Positions 1 through 8,760 of a stretch of 64,000 nt of DNA are shown one piece after another. The stretch is from assembly GCA_041432705.1 (NCBI GenBank), contig JAPWAE010000003.1, positions 124,001 to 188,000 on the forward strand. Reading direction: 5' to 3'. The stretch comes from Pauljensenia sp018375675 (GTDB lineage: Bacteria; Actinomycetota; Actinomycetes; Actinomycetales; Actinomycetaceae). A program made the position numbers and the translations under genes. Numbering within the stretch: the first letter of the stretch is position 1; each line of letters starts with the position of its first letter. The notes beneath the pieces are model-generated. The model searched no databases, had not been told where the DNA came from, and saw only the letters and a program-made list of their open reading frames with translations.

Positions 1-14
1 TCCGTTCAAGATCC

Positions 15-43
15 GTGACAAAGTGAGCATCCTCACCTATAGT
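15..43 (+). promoter_or_regulatory. Promoter of the GNAT gene (leaderless)
   Basis: A -35 box GTGACA (15-20) and a -10 box TATAGT (38-43) are separated by exactly 17 nt. The ATG at 50 begins 6 nt after the -10 box, so transcription should start at or next to the start codon. This is the strongest promoter match in the window and it settles the start of the downstream gene. Confidence 0.65.
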
Positions 44-49
44 TGGTTT

Positions 50-541
50 ATGGAAGCTCAAACTCTACATGCCCCCCTGGACGCGTTGTCAGCGGCGAAT
101 CGGCCTCAGGGTATTGAGATCGCCACGCTCACAACATTCGACATCCCCGCACTCGCGGTGCTCACCCTCGAGGCGTACGACGACGACGTCACGCCCGAGG
201 CACTCTTGGAAACCTCCGAAGAACTACGCCTGACGTTTGAAGGCGCTTTCGGGGCGACCACCGAAGACTCGTTCATTGGCGCGTGGGACGGGGGAACGCT
301 CGTCGGAGCGATCCTCGTCGTGCGCGAATCCCCCTGGGATGACGCGCCGGACGGCCCGTTCGTGGTGGACCTGATCGTCGCCCCTGACTACCGCAGGCGC
401 GGCATCGCGACGGCCCTCGTCTCCGAGGTCGCCACGCGCTGCTCGCAGTGGGGATTCGACAGCCTCGCCCTGCGCCTGGATACGCGCCACGGCGGGGCCC
501 GCGAACTCTACTCGGTCCTCGGATTCGAAGAGATCGCCTAA
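50..541 (+). CDS. GNAT family N-acetyltransferase
   Basis: Predicted acetyl-CoA-dependent N-acetyltransferase of 163 residues; the substrate is unknown. The acetyl-CoA binding motif A is visible as VAPDYRRRGIATAL (about residues 110-123), preceded by the beta strand FVVDLIV and followed by the C-terminal ELYSVLGFEEI typical of the fold. An upstream GTG at 23 is in frame. I prefer ATG 50 because it lies 6 nt after a near-consensus -10 box, and the GTG would fall inside the promoter. The gene stands alone and converges on the DNA glycosylase gene. Related RimI-type enzymes modify ribosomal protein ends, but nothing here selects that role. Confidence 0.8.
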   Translation: MEAQTLHAPLDALSAANRPQGIEIATLTTFDIPALAVLTLEAYDDDVTPEALLETSEELRLTFEGAFGATTEDSFIGAWDGGTLVGAILVVRESPWDDAPDGPFVVDLIVAPDYRRRGIATALVSEVATRCSQWGFDSLALRLDTRHGGARELYSVLGFEEIA

Positions 542-551
542 CAAAGGGCGA

Positions 552-579
552 GGAGTGCGAGCCTTGCGGCCCGCACTCC
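552..579. terminator. Hairpin between convergent genes
   Basis: An 8-bp perfect stem (GGAGTGCG 552-559 with CGCACTCC 572-579) lies between the ends of the acetyltransferase and glycosylase genes. There is no clear T-run on either side, so termination activity is uncertain. Confidence 0.35.
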
Positions 580-599
580 CCTGACGGCCTTGCGCGCGC

Positions 600-1637
600 T
601 CAGCGCTGGCAGGACGGACACCAGAACAGGCGTCGGTTCTGCATGAGCGCCTCACGGATCGGCGTCCCGCAGCGCAGGCACGGGCGGTCCGTGCGGTGGT
701 ACACGTACCAGCGCGAGGCCTCCTCGTCCCCCTCAATCGGCGGGTTGGGAGCCTCCTCCGGATCCATCGTGTCCAGGCGACCAGCGGCCAGGCCGCGGTT
801 CATGAGGTCGCAGATGAGGACCCACAGCTCGCGCAGGCGCTTGATGGAGATGTTGGCGCCCTTGCGGTGAGGCGAGATGCCCGCGAGGAACAGGGCGTCA
901 GCGCGGTAGATGTTGCCCACGCCCGCGATGATCGACTGATCCATGACGATCTCACCGATCGCACGCTTCTTGGAGTGAGCGATCTGCGCGAAACGCTCCA
1001 TAGCCTCTGCGTTGGATCGGGCCCCGGCGTCCAGAGGATCCGGTCCCAGCTTCGACTCTGCCTTAATACGCTCCTCATCCGTGATGAGGTCGCAGCGGTT
1101 GGGACCCACCAGATCAGCGACGGCATGGTCGTTGAACAGGCGCAGGCGCACGGCACCGACCGGCTCCGGCGGCTCCCATTCCCCCGCCTTGGCCTCGCCA
1201 AAGCCCTCGCCCCAGCGGGTCTCGGAGTGGCCGTTCCACTCCCCCCTCGGGACGTTGGGGATGCGGTGAGCGACGCCGTGCCCCTCGTCGACGACGGTCT
1301 CGTCGCCATTGAAGCGCCACCAGCCGTACAGGCCCAGGTGGATATGCACCCACCGGTCCGGCCAGGGAGCATCCTCACCGAGGATTGGCTCTCCGCTGCC
1401 GGCAGCCGCGCCTTCCAGGAGGGTCACCCCGGCCTCGTACGTCTCACCTTCGATGGGCGGGACGAAACCGATGAACATGTGTTTGCCGTGCACGCGCACC
1501 CGCTGCATGACCCACCCATCCAGGAGGGCGGAGGAGGACGCGAAGCGCCCCTGCGGGGACGACGCCGAGACGATACCCCCGACGAAAAGCTCGTCGAGGG
1601 TACCGGCTAGGCGACGGACTGCATCGCCTTCAGGCAT
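600..1637 (-). CDS. nei: Fpg/Nei family DNA glycosylase (endonuclease VIII type)
   Basis: Bifunctional DNA glycosylase/AP lyase for oxidised bases in base excision repair, 345 residues. The N-terminus is MPEGD, giving the catalytic Pro2 and Glu3 of the family. A conserved Lys follows near residue 52 (GKH). The helix-two-turn-helix DNA-binding region is at about 232-255 (SIIAGVGNIYRADAL). The C-terminus is a zinc finger with CLRC and CPSC pairs at about 320-345. The PEGD start favours the Nei/Nei2 branch over Fpg (MutM), which normally begins PELPE. It lies 6 nt downstream of leuS on the same strand and may be cotranscribed. Confidence 0.9.
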   Translation of the reverse strand: MPEGDAVRRLAGTLDELFVGGIVSASSPQGRFASSSALLDGWVMQRVRVHGKHMFIGFVPPIEGETYEAGVTLLEGAAAGSGEPILGEDAPWPDRWVHIHLGLYGWWRFNGDETVVDEGHGVAHRIPNVPRGEWNGHSETRWGEGFGEAKAGEWEPPEPVGAVRLRLFNDHAVADLVGPNRCDLITDEERIKAESKLGPDPLDAGARSNAEAMERFAQIAHSKKRAIGEIVMDQSIIAGVGNIYRADALFLAGISPHRKGANISIKRLRELWVLICDLMNRGLAAGRLDTMDPEEAPNPPIEGDEEASRWYVYHRTDRPCLRCGTPIREALMQNRRLFWCPSCQR

Positions 1638-1643
1638 GCGACC

Positions 1644-4574
1644 TCACTTCTTAACGACGACGTTGACCAGCTTCGGCGCGCGAGCGATCACCTTGAGGGG
1701 ATCTGCCCCGCCGAGGGCCTTGACGATAGGAGCCTCGGCCAGGGCGGCCGCGATGAGGTCCTCCTCGGAGATGGAGGGAGCAACCTCGATGCGGGCCTTG
1801 ACCTTGCCGTTGACCTGGATGACGGCCGTGACCGTGTCCTCGACCAGCAGCGAGGAATCCTCGACGACCGGGAAGGGCTCGCGGGCCAGGGAGGCCTCGT
1901 GACCCAGGCGGCTCCACAGCTCCTCGCACAGGTGTGGGGCGACCGGGGCGAGCATGAGGATCAGGGGCTCGATGGCGTCGCGCGGGACAGCGTCCAGGCT
2001 GGTCAGGTGGTTGTTGAGGACGATGAGCTTGGAGATCGCGGTGTTGATGCGCAGGTTCTCGTACTCTTCGGTGACCTCGGCGATCGTGCGGGCCACGAGG
2101 CGACGCGTCTTGTCGTCCGCGGGCTCGTCGGTGACCGTGAGCTCGCCGGTCTCTTCGTCGACGGCGTTGCGCCACAGGCGCTGCAGGAATCGCTGGGAAC
2201 CGACGACGGCGCGGGTCTCCCACGGGCGCGACAGGTCGAGGGGGCCCATGCTCATCTCGTACACGCGGAAGACGTCGGCGCCGTAGGCGTCGTACATCTC
2301 GTCGGGCGTGACGATGTTCTTCAGGGACTTGCCCATCTTGCCGTACTCGCGATTGACGGGCTCACCCTTGTAGGTGAAGCCGGTCGTCTCGTCACCCTCA
2401 ACCTCGTCGGCGGGCACGTACTGGCCGCGCGCGTCGGTGTAGGCGTAGGCCTGGACGTAGCCCTGGTTGAAGAGCGTGTGGTAGGGCTCGGAGTCCGGCA
2501 CGTGGCCCAGGTCGAAGAGAACCTTCTGCCAGAAGCGGGCGTAGAGCAGGTGCAGGACCGCGTGCTCGACGCCGCCGACATACATGTCGGTGCCGCCGCT
2601 AACCTTGCCCTCGCGCGGGCCCATCCAGTAGGCAAGGTTCTCCTCGCCGGCGAAACGCTCGGAGTTCGTCGGGTCGGTGTAGCGCATCTCGTACCAGCAC
2701 GAGCCCGCCCACTGGGGCATCGTGTTGGTCTCGCGGCGGTAGGTCTTGGGGCCATCGCCCAGGTCGAGCGTGACGTTCACCCATTCCTCGGCGCGGCCCA
2801 GCGGGGCCTCGGGCGAGGAGTCGGCGTCGTCCGCGTCGAAGGTGCGCGGGCTGTAGTCGCTGACCTCGGGCAGCTCGACGGGGAGCATGTCCTCGGGCAG
2901 GGCGTGCGCGACGCCATCCTCGTCCCACACGATCGGGAAGGGCTCGCCCCAGTAGCGCTGGCGACTGAAGAGCCAGTCGCGCAGGCGGTAGGTGACGGTG
3001 CCGTGGCCCAGTCCCTTGGCGACCAGCCACTCGATCATGGCGGCCTTGGCCTCGTCCTTGGCCAGGCCGTTCAGGTCGATTTCATCGTTCGCAGAGTCGA
3101 CGGCCACGCCGTCGCCCGTGTACGCGCCGGCCTCAAGGTCGGGGCCGTAGGGGTCGTCGGCCGGGCCGATCGTGCGCACGATGTCGAGGTCGTAGGCGCG
3201 GGCGAACGCCCAGTCGCGGTCGTCGTGTGCGGGAACGGCCATGATGGCGCCGGTGCCGTAGCCCCACAGGACGTAGTCGGCAACGAAGATCGGAACGGGG
3301 CGGCCGTTGACCGGATCGATGCCGAACAGGCCGGTGAACACACCAGTCTTGGTGCGTTCTTCGTCAGCACGCTCGGCCTCGGACTTCGCGGCGGCCTGGG
3401 CGCGGTAAGCGCTCACGGCTTCCTTCGGGGAGGCGGCGCCACCCGTCCACGCGTCCTTCGTGCCCTCGGGCCAGGAGGCGGGCAGGGTGAGGGCAGCCTC
3501 GTCGCCGGCGTCGCCACCGACGGTTCCACCAAGGATCGGGTGCTCGGGGGCCACGACCATGAAGGTCGCGCCGAACAGCGTGTCGGGGCGCGTCGTGTAG
3601 ACGTCCAGGGAGTCGAGGGAAGCGCCGGCCTCGCGCGCGCCGGGCACATCGAAGCGGACGGTCGCGCCCTCGGAGCGGCCGATCCAGTTGCGCTGCATCG
3701 TGCGCACCTTTTCGGGCCAGTTGATTGTGTCGAGGTCGTCGGACAGGCGCTTACCGTATGCGGTGATACGCATCATCCACTGACGCAGGTTGCGCTTGAA
3801 GACCGGGTAGTTGCCACGCTCGGAGCGGCCGTCGGCGGTGACCTCTTCGTTGGCCAGGACCGTGCCCAGGCCCGGGCACCAGTTGACGGGGGCCTCGGAG
3901 ACGTAGGCGAGGCGGAAGGAGTCAACGATCTTCGCCTGGGCGGCGCGGTCCAGGGAGTTGTAATCGGAGCCGTCCTCGGGGCGAATCTCGCCGGACTCGA
4001 GCTTGGCGATCAGCTCGGTGATCGGGCGGGCCGCGCCCTGGGAGCCGTCGGGGGCCGTGGCCTCGGGATCGAACCAGGAGTTGAAGACCTGCAGGAAGAT
4101 CCACTGCGTCCAGTGCACGTACTCGATGTCGGTCGTGGCGAAGGAACGGCGCGAGTCATGGGACAGGCCCATGCGGCGCAGCTGGCGGCGCATGTTCGCG
4201 ATGTTCTGGTTCGTGGTGATGGCCGGGTGCTGGCCGGTCTGGACGGCGTACTGCTCGGCGGGCAGGCCGAAGGCGTCGTAGCCCATCGTGTACAGGACGT
4301 TGTCGCCCTTCATGCGGCGGTAGCGTGCCAGCGTGTCGGTCGCGATGTAGCCCAGCGGGTGCCCCACGTGCAGGCCCTTACCCGAGGGGTAGGGGAACAT
4401 GTCGAGAATGAAGAAGGGATTGTGGGAGGCCAGCGGGCCAGCCAGGTCGCCCGTGGGGTTGTCCGCGTAGAACGTGCCCAGCTCCTCCCAGCGGTCCTGC
4501 CACTTCGTCTCGATCTGACCTGCGAGCTCAGCGGTGTAGCGCTGGGCCGGGGCACTCTGCGGATTTTCGCTCAT
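1644..4574 (-). CDS. leuS: Leucyl-tRNA synthetase
   Basis: Class Ia aminoacyl-tRNA synthetase that charges tRNA-Leu, 976 residues, full length for actinobacteria. The HIGH motif appears as HVGH (69-72) within PYPSGKGLHVGHPLG, and the KMSKS motif as KMGKS (746-750). Between them lies the large CP1 editing insertion. The C-terminal domain ends in a lysine-rich beta segment (KLVNVVVKK). The start is ATG 4574, with GAGGAAC about 9 nt upstream. It is divergent from the HIT gene. A tRNA-Leu gene also lies in the window at 13.2 kb, but the two are not linked. Confidence 0.97.
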   Translation of the reverse strand: MSENPQSAPAQRYTAELAGQIETKWQDRWEELGTFYADNPTGDLAGPLASHNPFFILDMFPYPSGKGLHVGHPLGYIATDTLARYRRMKGDNVLYTMGYDAFGLPAEQYAVQTGQHPAITTNQNIANMRRQLRRMGLSHDSRRSFATTDIEYVHWTQWIFLQVFNSWFDPEATAPDGSQGAARPITELIAKLESGEIRPEDGSDYNSLDRAAQAKIVDSFRLAYVSEAPVNWCPGLGTVLANEEVTADGRSERGNYPVFKRNLRQWMMRITAYGKRLSDDLDTINWPEKVRTMQRNWIGRSEGATVRFDVPGAREAGASLDSLDVYTTRPDTLFGATFMVVAPEHPILGGTVGGDAGDEAALTLPASWPEGTKDAWTGGAASPKEAVSAYRAQAAAKSEAERADEERTKTGVFTGLFGIDPVNGRPVPIFVADYVLWGYGTGAIMAVPAHDDRDWAFARAYDLDIVRTIGPADDPYGPDLEAGAYTGDGVAVDSANDEIDLNGLAKDEAKAAMIEWLVAKGLGHGTVTYRLRDWLFSRQRYWGEPFPIVWDEDGVAHALPEDMLPVELPEVSDYSPRTFDADDADSSPEAPLGRAEEWVNVTLDLGDGPKTYRRETNTMPQWAGSCWYEMRYTDPTNSERFAGEENLAYWMGPREGKVSGGTDMYVGGVEHAVLHLLYARFWQKVLFDLGHVPDSEPYHTLFNQGYVQAYAYTDARGQYVPADEVEGDETTGFTYKGEPVNREYGKMGKSLKNIVTPDEMYDAYGADVFRVYEMSMGPLDLSRPWETRAVVGSQRFLQRLWRNAVDEETGELTVTDEPADDKTRRLVARTIAEVTEEYENLRINTAISKLIVLNNHLTSLDAVPRDAIEPLILMLAPVAPHLCEELWSRLGHEASLAREPFPVVEDSSLLVEDTVTAVIQVNGKVKARIEVAPSISEEDLIAAALAEAPIVKALGGADPLKVIARAPKLVNVVVKK

Positions 4575-4686
4575 CTGTGCGTTCCTCGCTTAACGATGGG
4601 TCGCGTAACAATACTCCCCACCAGGGTAGTTCACGCCCGCGCGCCCCGCCGGACGCGCCCACCTACCGAAGTGAGCGCGAATAGGT

Positions 4687-4692
4687 GACAAT
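4687..4692 (+). promoter_or_regulatory. -10 box of the HIT gene (leaderless start)
   Basis: GACAAT ends 6 nt before the ATG at 4699, and no ribosome binding site precedes the ATG. A leaderless transcript is the simplest reading. The -35 region (about 4664-4669, TACCGA) is poor. Confidence 0.4.
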
Positions 4693-4698
4693 AGTCGC

Positions 4699-5145
4699 AT
4701 GAGCACTATCTTCGACAACATCATCACGGGGGTGTGGCCCGGCCGCTTCGTGTGGGCCGACGACCTGTGCGTTGCCTTCGCAACGATCGAGCCGACCTCG
4801 CCGGGCCACGTCCTGGTGGTTCCGCGCACCGCATACGACGCATGGACGGACGCTCCCTCGGACGTCGCCGCCCACCTCATGACCGTGGCCCGCACGATCG
4901 GACTGGCGCAGAAGGCCGCGTTCGGCGTGCCTCGCGCCGGCCTGGCAATCGCGGGATTCGAGGTGCCCCACACCCACCTGCACGTGATCCCCCTGCGCGA
5001 CGAGACCGACATTCTCCTGTCCAAGGCAGCCCCCGCCAGCAACGAGGAACTCGATAGCGCGATCACCGCCCTGCGCGAGGCGCTCCTGTCCGCCGGACAC
5101 GGCCGCCACGTGCCCCCGTCAATGGGATCAGCGGCCCTCGCCTGA
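4699..5145 (+). CDS. HIT family protein (histidine triad hydrolase)
   Basis: Small nucleotide-binding hydrolase of the histidine triad family, 148 residues. The triad is HTHLHV (91-96), with the third histidine acting as the nucleophile in characterised Hint/Fhit enzymes. The N-terminal part (FVWADDLCVAFATIEPTSPGHVLVVPR) matches the family strand pattern and places the upstream conserved residues correctly. Hint-type members cleave AMP-lysine or other nucleoside phosphoramidates; the physiological substrate here is unknown. The C-terminal tail beyond residue 110 is longer than in minimal Hint proteins. It is transcribed divergently from leuS. Confidence 0.88.
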   Translation: MSTIFDNIITGVWPGRFVWADDLCVAFATIEPTSPGHVLVVPRTAYDAWTDAPSDVAAHLMTVARTIGLAQKAAFGVPRAGLAIAGFEVPHTHLHVIPLRDETDILLSKAAPASNEELDSAITALREALLSAGHGRHVPPSMGSAALA

Positions 5146-5266
5146 GGACTGCGCTCCCCCATCTGCGTGCCCCAAGAGTGCGCTCCCAGCCCGCCCGGCC
5201 GCCTCGGTCAGGTGGGCTGGATCGTTTCCGGGCATCGTCAATGGGAAGCCGGCGTGCCGGTGCGGC

Positions 5267-5935
5267 TTAGTCCCGGACGACGATGTCCGACGCCTGGGCG
5301 GGGTCAAGGAGGAGCATCTGCCCATCCTCGAGCAGGACGGTCACTCCCCCAGCATCGGACGCAACGACGGTGATGTGGGCGCCGGGCACGAGGCCGGCTT
5401 CCTCCCACGCGCGCAACGCTTCGGGGTCGCGGTCGGGCAGCCGGTCGACAACTCCCCCAGCGGTGACGTCGAGCGTGTCCAGGGGGCTGCCGGCGATATC
5501 ATCGCTCGAGCCGTCGGCTCGCGGGATCGGGTCACCGTGCGGGTCACGGCTCGGGTAGCCGAGGACTCGGTCGAGACGGTCGAGAAGCCGATCAGAGACC
5601 GCATGTTCCAGAATCTCGGCCTCCTCGTGCACCTCGTCCCAGGAAAAACCGAGGGCCTCGTGGAGGTACGTTTCGAGCAGGCGGTGGCGGCGCACCATAC
5701 CCAGGGCGATCGCACGCCCCTGCGGGGTCAGCCGCACGCGGCCGTAACGCTCGTGCGTGACGAGGCCTTGGCGAGCCAGGCGCTGAATGTTCTCCGTTGC
5801 CGTTGAAGGGACAACGCCCATGTGTTCGGAGACGTCCTTGGGCTTGACGCCGTCACGGCCAGCCTCCTCGGCGCTCCACACAAGCTTGAGGATGTCCTCC
5901 ACGACCGCGGAATAGGTGCTCGACGCGTCCGACAT
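5267..5935 (-). CDS. DtxR/MntR family metal-dependent transcriptional regulator
   Basis: Metal-sensing repressor of 222 residues with three DtxR-family parts: N-terminal winged helix (about 8-75, recognition region PSTATENIQRLARQGLV), dimerisation/metal domain (about 76-150) and a C-terminal FeoA/SH3-like domain (about 178-222). The metal-site segment reads VHEEAEILEH (102-111). The position held by Cys102 in iron-responsive DtxR/IdeR is Glu107 here, as in MntR, so manganese sensing is more likely than iron; this is inferred from alignment by eye. The start is ATG 5935, with GAAAGGGG upstream. Its targets are not evident nearby. Confidence 0.85.
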   Translation of the reverse strand: MSDASSTYSAVVEDILKLVWSAEEAGRDGVKPKDVSEHMGVVPSTATENIQRLARQGLVTHERYGRVRLTPQGRAIALGMVRRHRLLETYLHEALGFSWDEVHEEAEILEHAVSDRLLDRLDRVLGYPSRDPHGDPIPRADGSSDDIAGSPLDTLDVTAGGVVDRLPDRDPEALRAWEEAGLVPGAHITVVASDAGGVTVLLEDGQMLLLDPAQASDIVVRD

Positions 5936-6023
5936 GGCGTTCCCCTTTCGTCTGAGGCCCCATTGTATGTGCCCGCATCACTCGCGCCCATCGAGCGTGC
6001 GACATAGGCCACGACGCCCCTCA

Positions 6024-6057
6024 TTGACTTGCGCACGGAGAAGCGCGCCTGTATATT
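6024..6057 (+). promoter_or_regulatory. Possible promoter of the tRNA-Lys pair
   Basis: TTGACT (6024-6029) and TATATT (6052-6057) precede the first tRNA by 24 nt. The 22-nt spacing is longer than normal, so the -35 assignment is doubtful although the -10 box is good. Confidence 0.35.
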
Positions 6058-6080
6058 TATCTTTCGGTTGCAAAACCCCC

Positions 6081-6153
<73 letters not shown>

Positions 6154-6187
6154 CAGCTTTCCCGGCTCCGGCTGGAGAAAGTACCCC

Positions 6188-6260
<73 letters not shown>

Positions 6261-6266
6261 CAAACA

Positions 6267-6294
6267 ACCGGCGGCCTTCGGGTCGCCGGTTTTT
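6267..6294 (+). terminator. Intrinsic terminator of the tRNA-Lys transcript
   Basis: A 10-bp stem (arms 6267-6276 and 6281-6290, one G-T pair) closes on a TTCG tetraloop and is followed by a run of T residues. It has the canonical Rho-independent form. Confidence 0.85.
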
Positions 6295-6633
6295 CACATC
6301 CGCGGCGCCACTCACCCTGCATAACCCCGTACGACGCCCACGCTCCCGCCAGAGCTCCGCCCCTGCCACAGCCCCGCCAGATCTCCGGCCGACGCGAGGC
6401 CTGCCCGCCCGCTCGCCGTCCGCGCCGCGAGCTTCGCTCGGCGCATCGGCTCGAAGCCCGGCCAGGCGCCGCAGGCCTCGCGTCGGCCTCCGATCGGGCG
6501 GCTCGTGGCGCGCCTTATAGATCACCCAATCCGAAGCTGAGCTTGCAATATGCGATGCGCTTTTCGACAATGTGTATACTAAACAATCATGAACCATTCC
6601 GTTTAATTCGCTCGCCTACGACTGGGGAACATC
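6295..6633. other. Non-coding stretch upstream of the surface-protein gene
   Basis: About 340 nt without a convincing gene. The first ~220 nt are very GC-rich with no ribosome binding site or coding signature that I trust. The last ~100 nt become AT-rich and hold the promoter of the surface-protein gene: a -10 box TATACT at 6575-6580 without a clear -35, then GGGGAAC before the ATG at 6634. Confidence 0.5.
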
Positions 6634-8496
6634 ATGAGGAAAAGCCGGAGAGTTCTAGCGACGGGTGCTGGTTTAGCTCTTGTCGCTGCAGGTACAGTAT
6701 CAATGTTTGCGCCGCGAAGCGCACAAGCCGATGCCCAGCCCTTCCCCCTCTCACAATACGTCTCATCAACAAGCACGACGGTGTGCAATACCAACCCTGC
6801 GATCACGACCTATCACGGTACCGTCGTACTGAATATTCCGATCACTGCGCTTATGGCAGGCCACGAGGCCGAAATCCGCGCTGCGGCTGCACAGGGACTC
6901 TCCCCGCATGACTCGGGCAACAACGACAACCCCGACATCACACTGACCGTGAGTGTCCCTGAGGGAGTCACGTTGGGAACGTCTCCCGCGAAATCTACCT
7001 CGTCAATGATCGCCTACACCTCGTTCTCGCCCAACGCTGAACGCACACAGGTCACTGCGAATATCCAGCTCAGAAATCTGAACTGGCACCAGCTGCTCGA
7101 TATTTACGATGCAGAGAAAGCCGACCCCGATCAGCACACGATCAAGGTCCAGGTCCCCTATGCCGTTGGCACAACTGACCCCGCGGAAGCGACTCAACTG
7201 GCCAGCGAACAGGTGACCGTGACAGGAACGTTCAACTTCTTCGCATCATCGACGACCCCCGCTCAGGTCTTTCACTTCGATACGAAGACCCTGGCACTCG
7301 CACAGTCGCCCACCGACTGCTTCGCGTCCGCACCAACACGGACAACGCGCTGGGTTGATGAAGAAGACGGCCACGACTTACAGCCCCCGAAGACCGGGCC
7401 GAACTTCTTCCAAGCCGCGGGAATTCCCGACTACGAATTCTCCACTTGGGAGTTGTCGTCGGATCGCATGACAGGAATTTACAAGTACAAGAAGGTGTTT
7501 GGCTCCCTTCCGGTCAACGGCGACGACCCGACAATCGACACGGATTTTAAGGTCGGACTGGAGGGCAACACTCCGACTCAGACGGAAAAGATCTACGCCG
7601 AGAGCAAAGATTCTCTTCTGACCATTGAGAACGTCGTTCACTTGAACGACCTTCGAGGTGGACGCATTGCAAAGCTCCTCGAGAAATATGACGAGACACC
7701 CAACGCTTTCGACGATATTGCACTGAAGAATGCTCACTTGGGCTTCACAACGCAGATCACGCTTCCTGCGGAGCTGAAGTTTTCTGATCCCTCGGCCATC
7801 ACGGTGACTGGGCTACCCCAGGGCTTCTCAGCGAGCACAGTGGCAGTTAATGGACAGACCGCAACGGTTACCGTTGACTTCGACAACCCCGATCAGATCA
7901 CCACCATCGAAGCGCTCAAGGACGCGATGGGTGCGCTTCACGGCGAAGCAGTGATTACCATTCAGAAGATTGCCTTCACCGAATCCGCAACTGCCGATGT
8001 GGATTACCAGATCGATCACCTCACGCAGGGCGTTATCTCGGTTGATGTTGAGAAACAACTCGGTGTCATCGTCAGGCCCGGGACGCCTTCACCCGCATGC
8101 CCTCCAACGATGGACGACTACGACGCTGTCAAACCGGCCGAGCCTCGCCCTGTTCCTGGAACAGTATTTGATCCCCCAACGCCCGCATGTCCCCCTACAG
8201 ACACCCCTTTTTCCGCCGGATGGACGCTCCCCATGACTGGCCCTTCTGCCGGGTGGGATGAAGCTCCGCTCATGAAACACTCCCTGAAATTCACGACCAG
8301 CGAGGCGCATCCCGACGTGACGCGACTGTCCTTCAAGCCCGGTCCGACGCCTACGCCGACGACGGTGACGCCCTCGGTTCCTCCTACGCCTGCAACGCAG
8401 CTCGCCAAGACCGGTGCTCTCACCGGCGATGTGCTGGTGCTCGCTGCCGTGACGGGCACTATCGGCGCCGCGGTATTGCGGAGGAAACGCTCTTAA
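6634..8496 (+). CDS. Sortase-anchored surface protein (LPXTG-like, LAKTG)
   Basis: A secreted cell-wall protein of 620 residues. The N-terminus is a signal peptide (MRKSRR followed by a hydrophobic stretch, likely cleaved after SAQA near residue 33). The C-terminus is a sorting signal: LAKTG at 590-594, a hydrophobic segment and an RRKRS tail. LAKTG deviates from LPXTG at position 2, as is common among actinomycete sortase substrates. A proline-rich stalk with two similar PACPPT segments (about 485-530) precedes it. The body shows no domain I can name; it has beta-rich, Thr/Asp-rich text and an isolated Cys pair (VCNTN, DCFAS). Base composition is clearly more AT-rich than neighbouring genes, suggesting acquisition. 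No sortase gene lies in the window. Adhesin or fimbrial-tip roles are possible but not shown. Confidence 0.85.
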   Translation: MRKSRRVLATGAGLALVAAGTVSMFAPRSAQADAQPFPLSQYVSSTSTTVCNTNPAITTYHGTVVLNIPITALMAGHEAEIRAAAAQGLSPHDSGNNDNPDITLTVSVPEGVTLGTSPAKSTSSMIAYTSFSPNAERTQVTANIQLRNLNWHQLLDIYDAEKADPDQHTIKVQVPYAVGTTDPAEATQLASEQVTVTGTFNFFASSTTPAQVFHFDTKTLALAQSPTDCFASAPTRTTRWVDEEDGHDLQPPKTGPNFFQAAGIPDYEFSTWELSSDRMTGIYKYKKVFGSLPVNGDDPTIDTDFKVGLEGNTPTQTEKIYAESKDSLLTIENVVHLNDLRGGRIAKLLEKYDETPNAFDDIALKNAHLGFTTQITLPAELKFSDPSAITVTGLPQGFSASTVAVNGQTATVTVDFDNPDQITTIEALKDAMGALHGEAVITIQKIAFTESATADVDYQIDHLTQGVISVDVEKQLGVIVRPGTPSPACPPTMDDYDAVKPAEPRPVPGTVFDPPTPACPPTDTPFSAGWTLPMTGPSAGWDEAPLMKHSLKFTTSEAHPDVTRLSFKPGPTPTPTTVTPSVPPTPATQLAKTGALTGDVLVLAAVTGTIGAAVLRRKRS

Positions 8497-8514
8497 TTCG
8501 CGTGTCGTACTCAT

Positions 8515-8550
8515 AGGCGGGGTGCCGGTGAATCGCCGGCACCCCGCCTT
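8515..8550 (+). terminator. Terminator of the surface-protein gene
   Basis: A perfect 14-bp GC-rich stem (8515-8528 with 8536-8549) with a 7-nt loop, 18 nt after the stop codon. It is followed by TTATTTGGG, a modest T-rich stretch. Confidence 0.8.
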
Positions 8551-8760
8551 ATTTGGGCGAAAGGACAAAACGTCCTTCCCTTTTTATCTCGCTCACCAGT
8601 ACCGCTCGTCATGAGCTCCCGACAGCTTCGCCTAGTTGGCGGCGGTACAAACCACCCGATGCGCACGTTAACCCGCTCTTTCACATCCGGGCAGGAGCGT
8701 CCACGCAGGGATTCGAGGGATAGCGTGCAGCGACTTGAGGCAACGTCCGTACACGCGCAT
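8551..8760. other. Non-coding stretch, no gene seen
   Basis: About 210 nt between the surface-protein terminator and the phased motif array. The possible reading frames lack ribosome binding sites and look random. Another ~140 nt with nothing recognisable follow the array (8862-8999). The flanking genes converge, so no promoter is expected for them here. Confidence 0.5.

Noticed and set aside
1899..4688. Very long open frame (929 codons) on the plus strand opposite leuS
   Set aside because: It mirrors leuS, has a Val/Gly/Ala-heavy composition typical of antisense frames in GC-rich coding DNA, and no motif or ribosome binding site.
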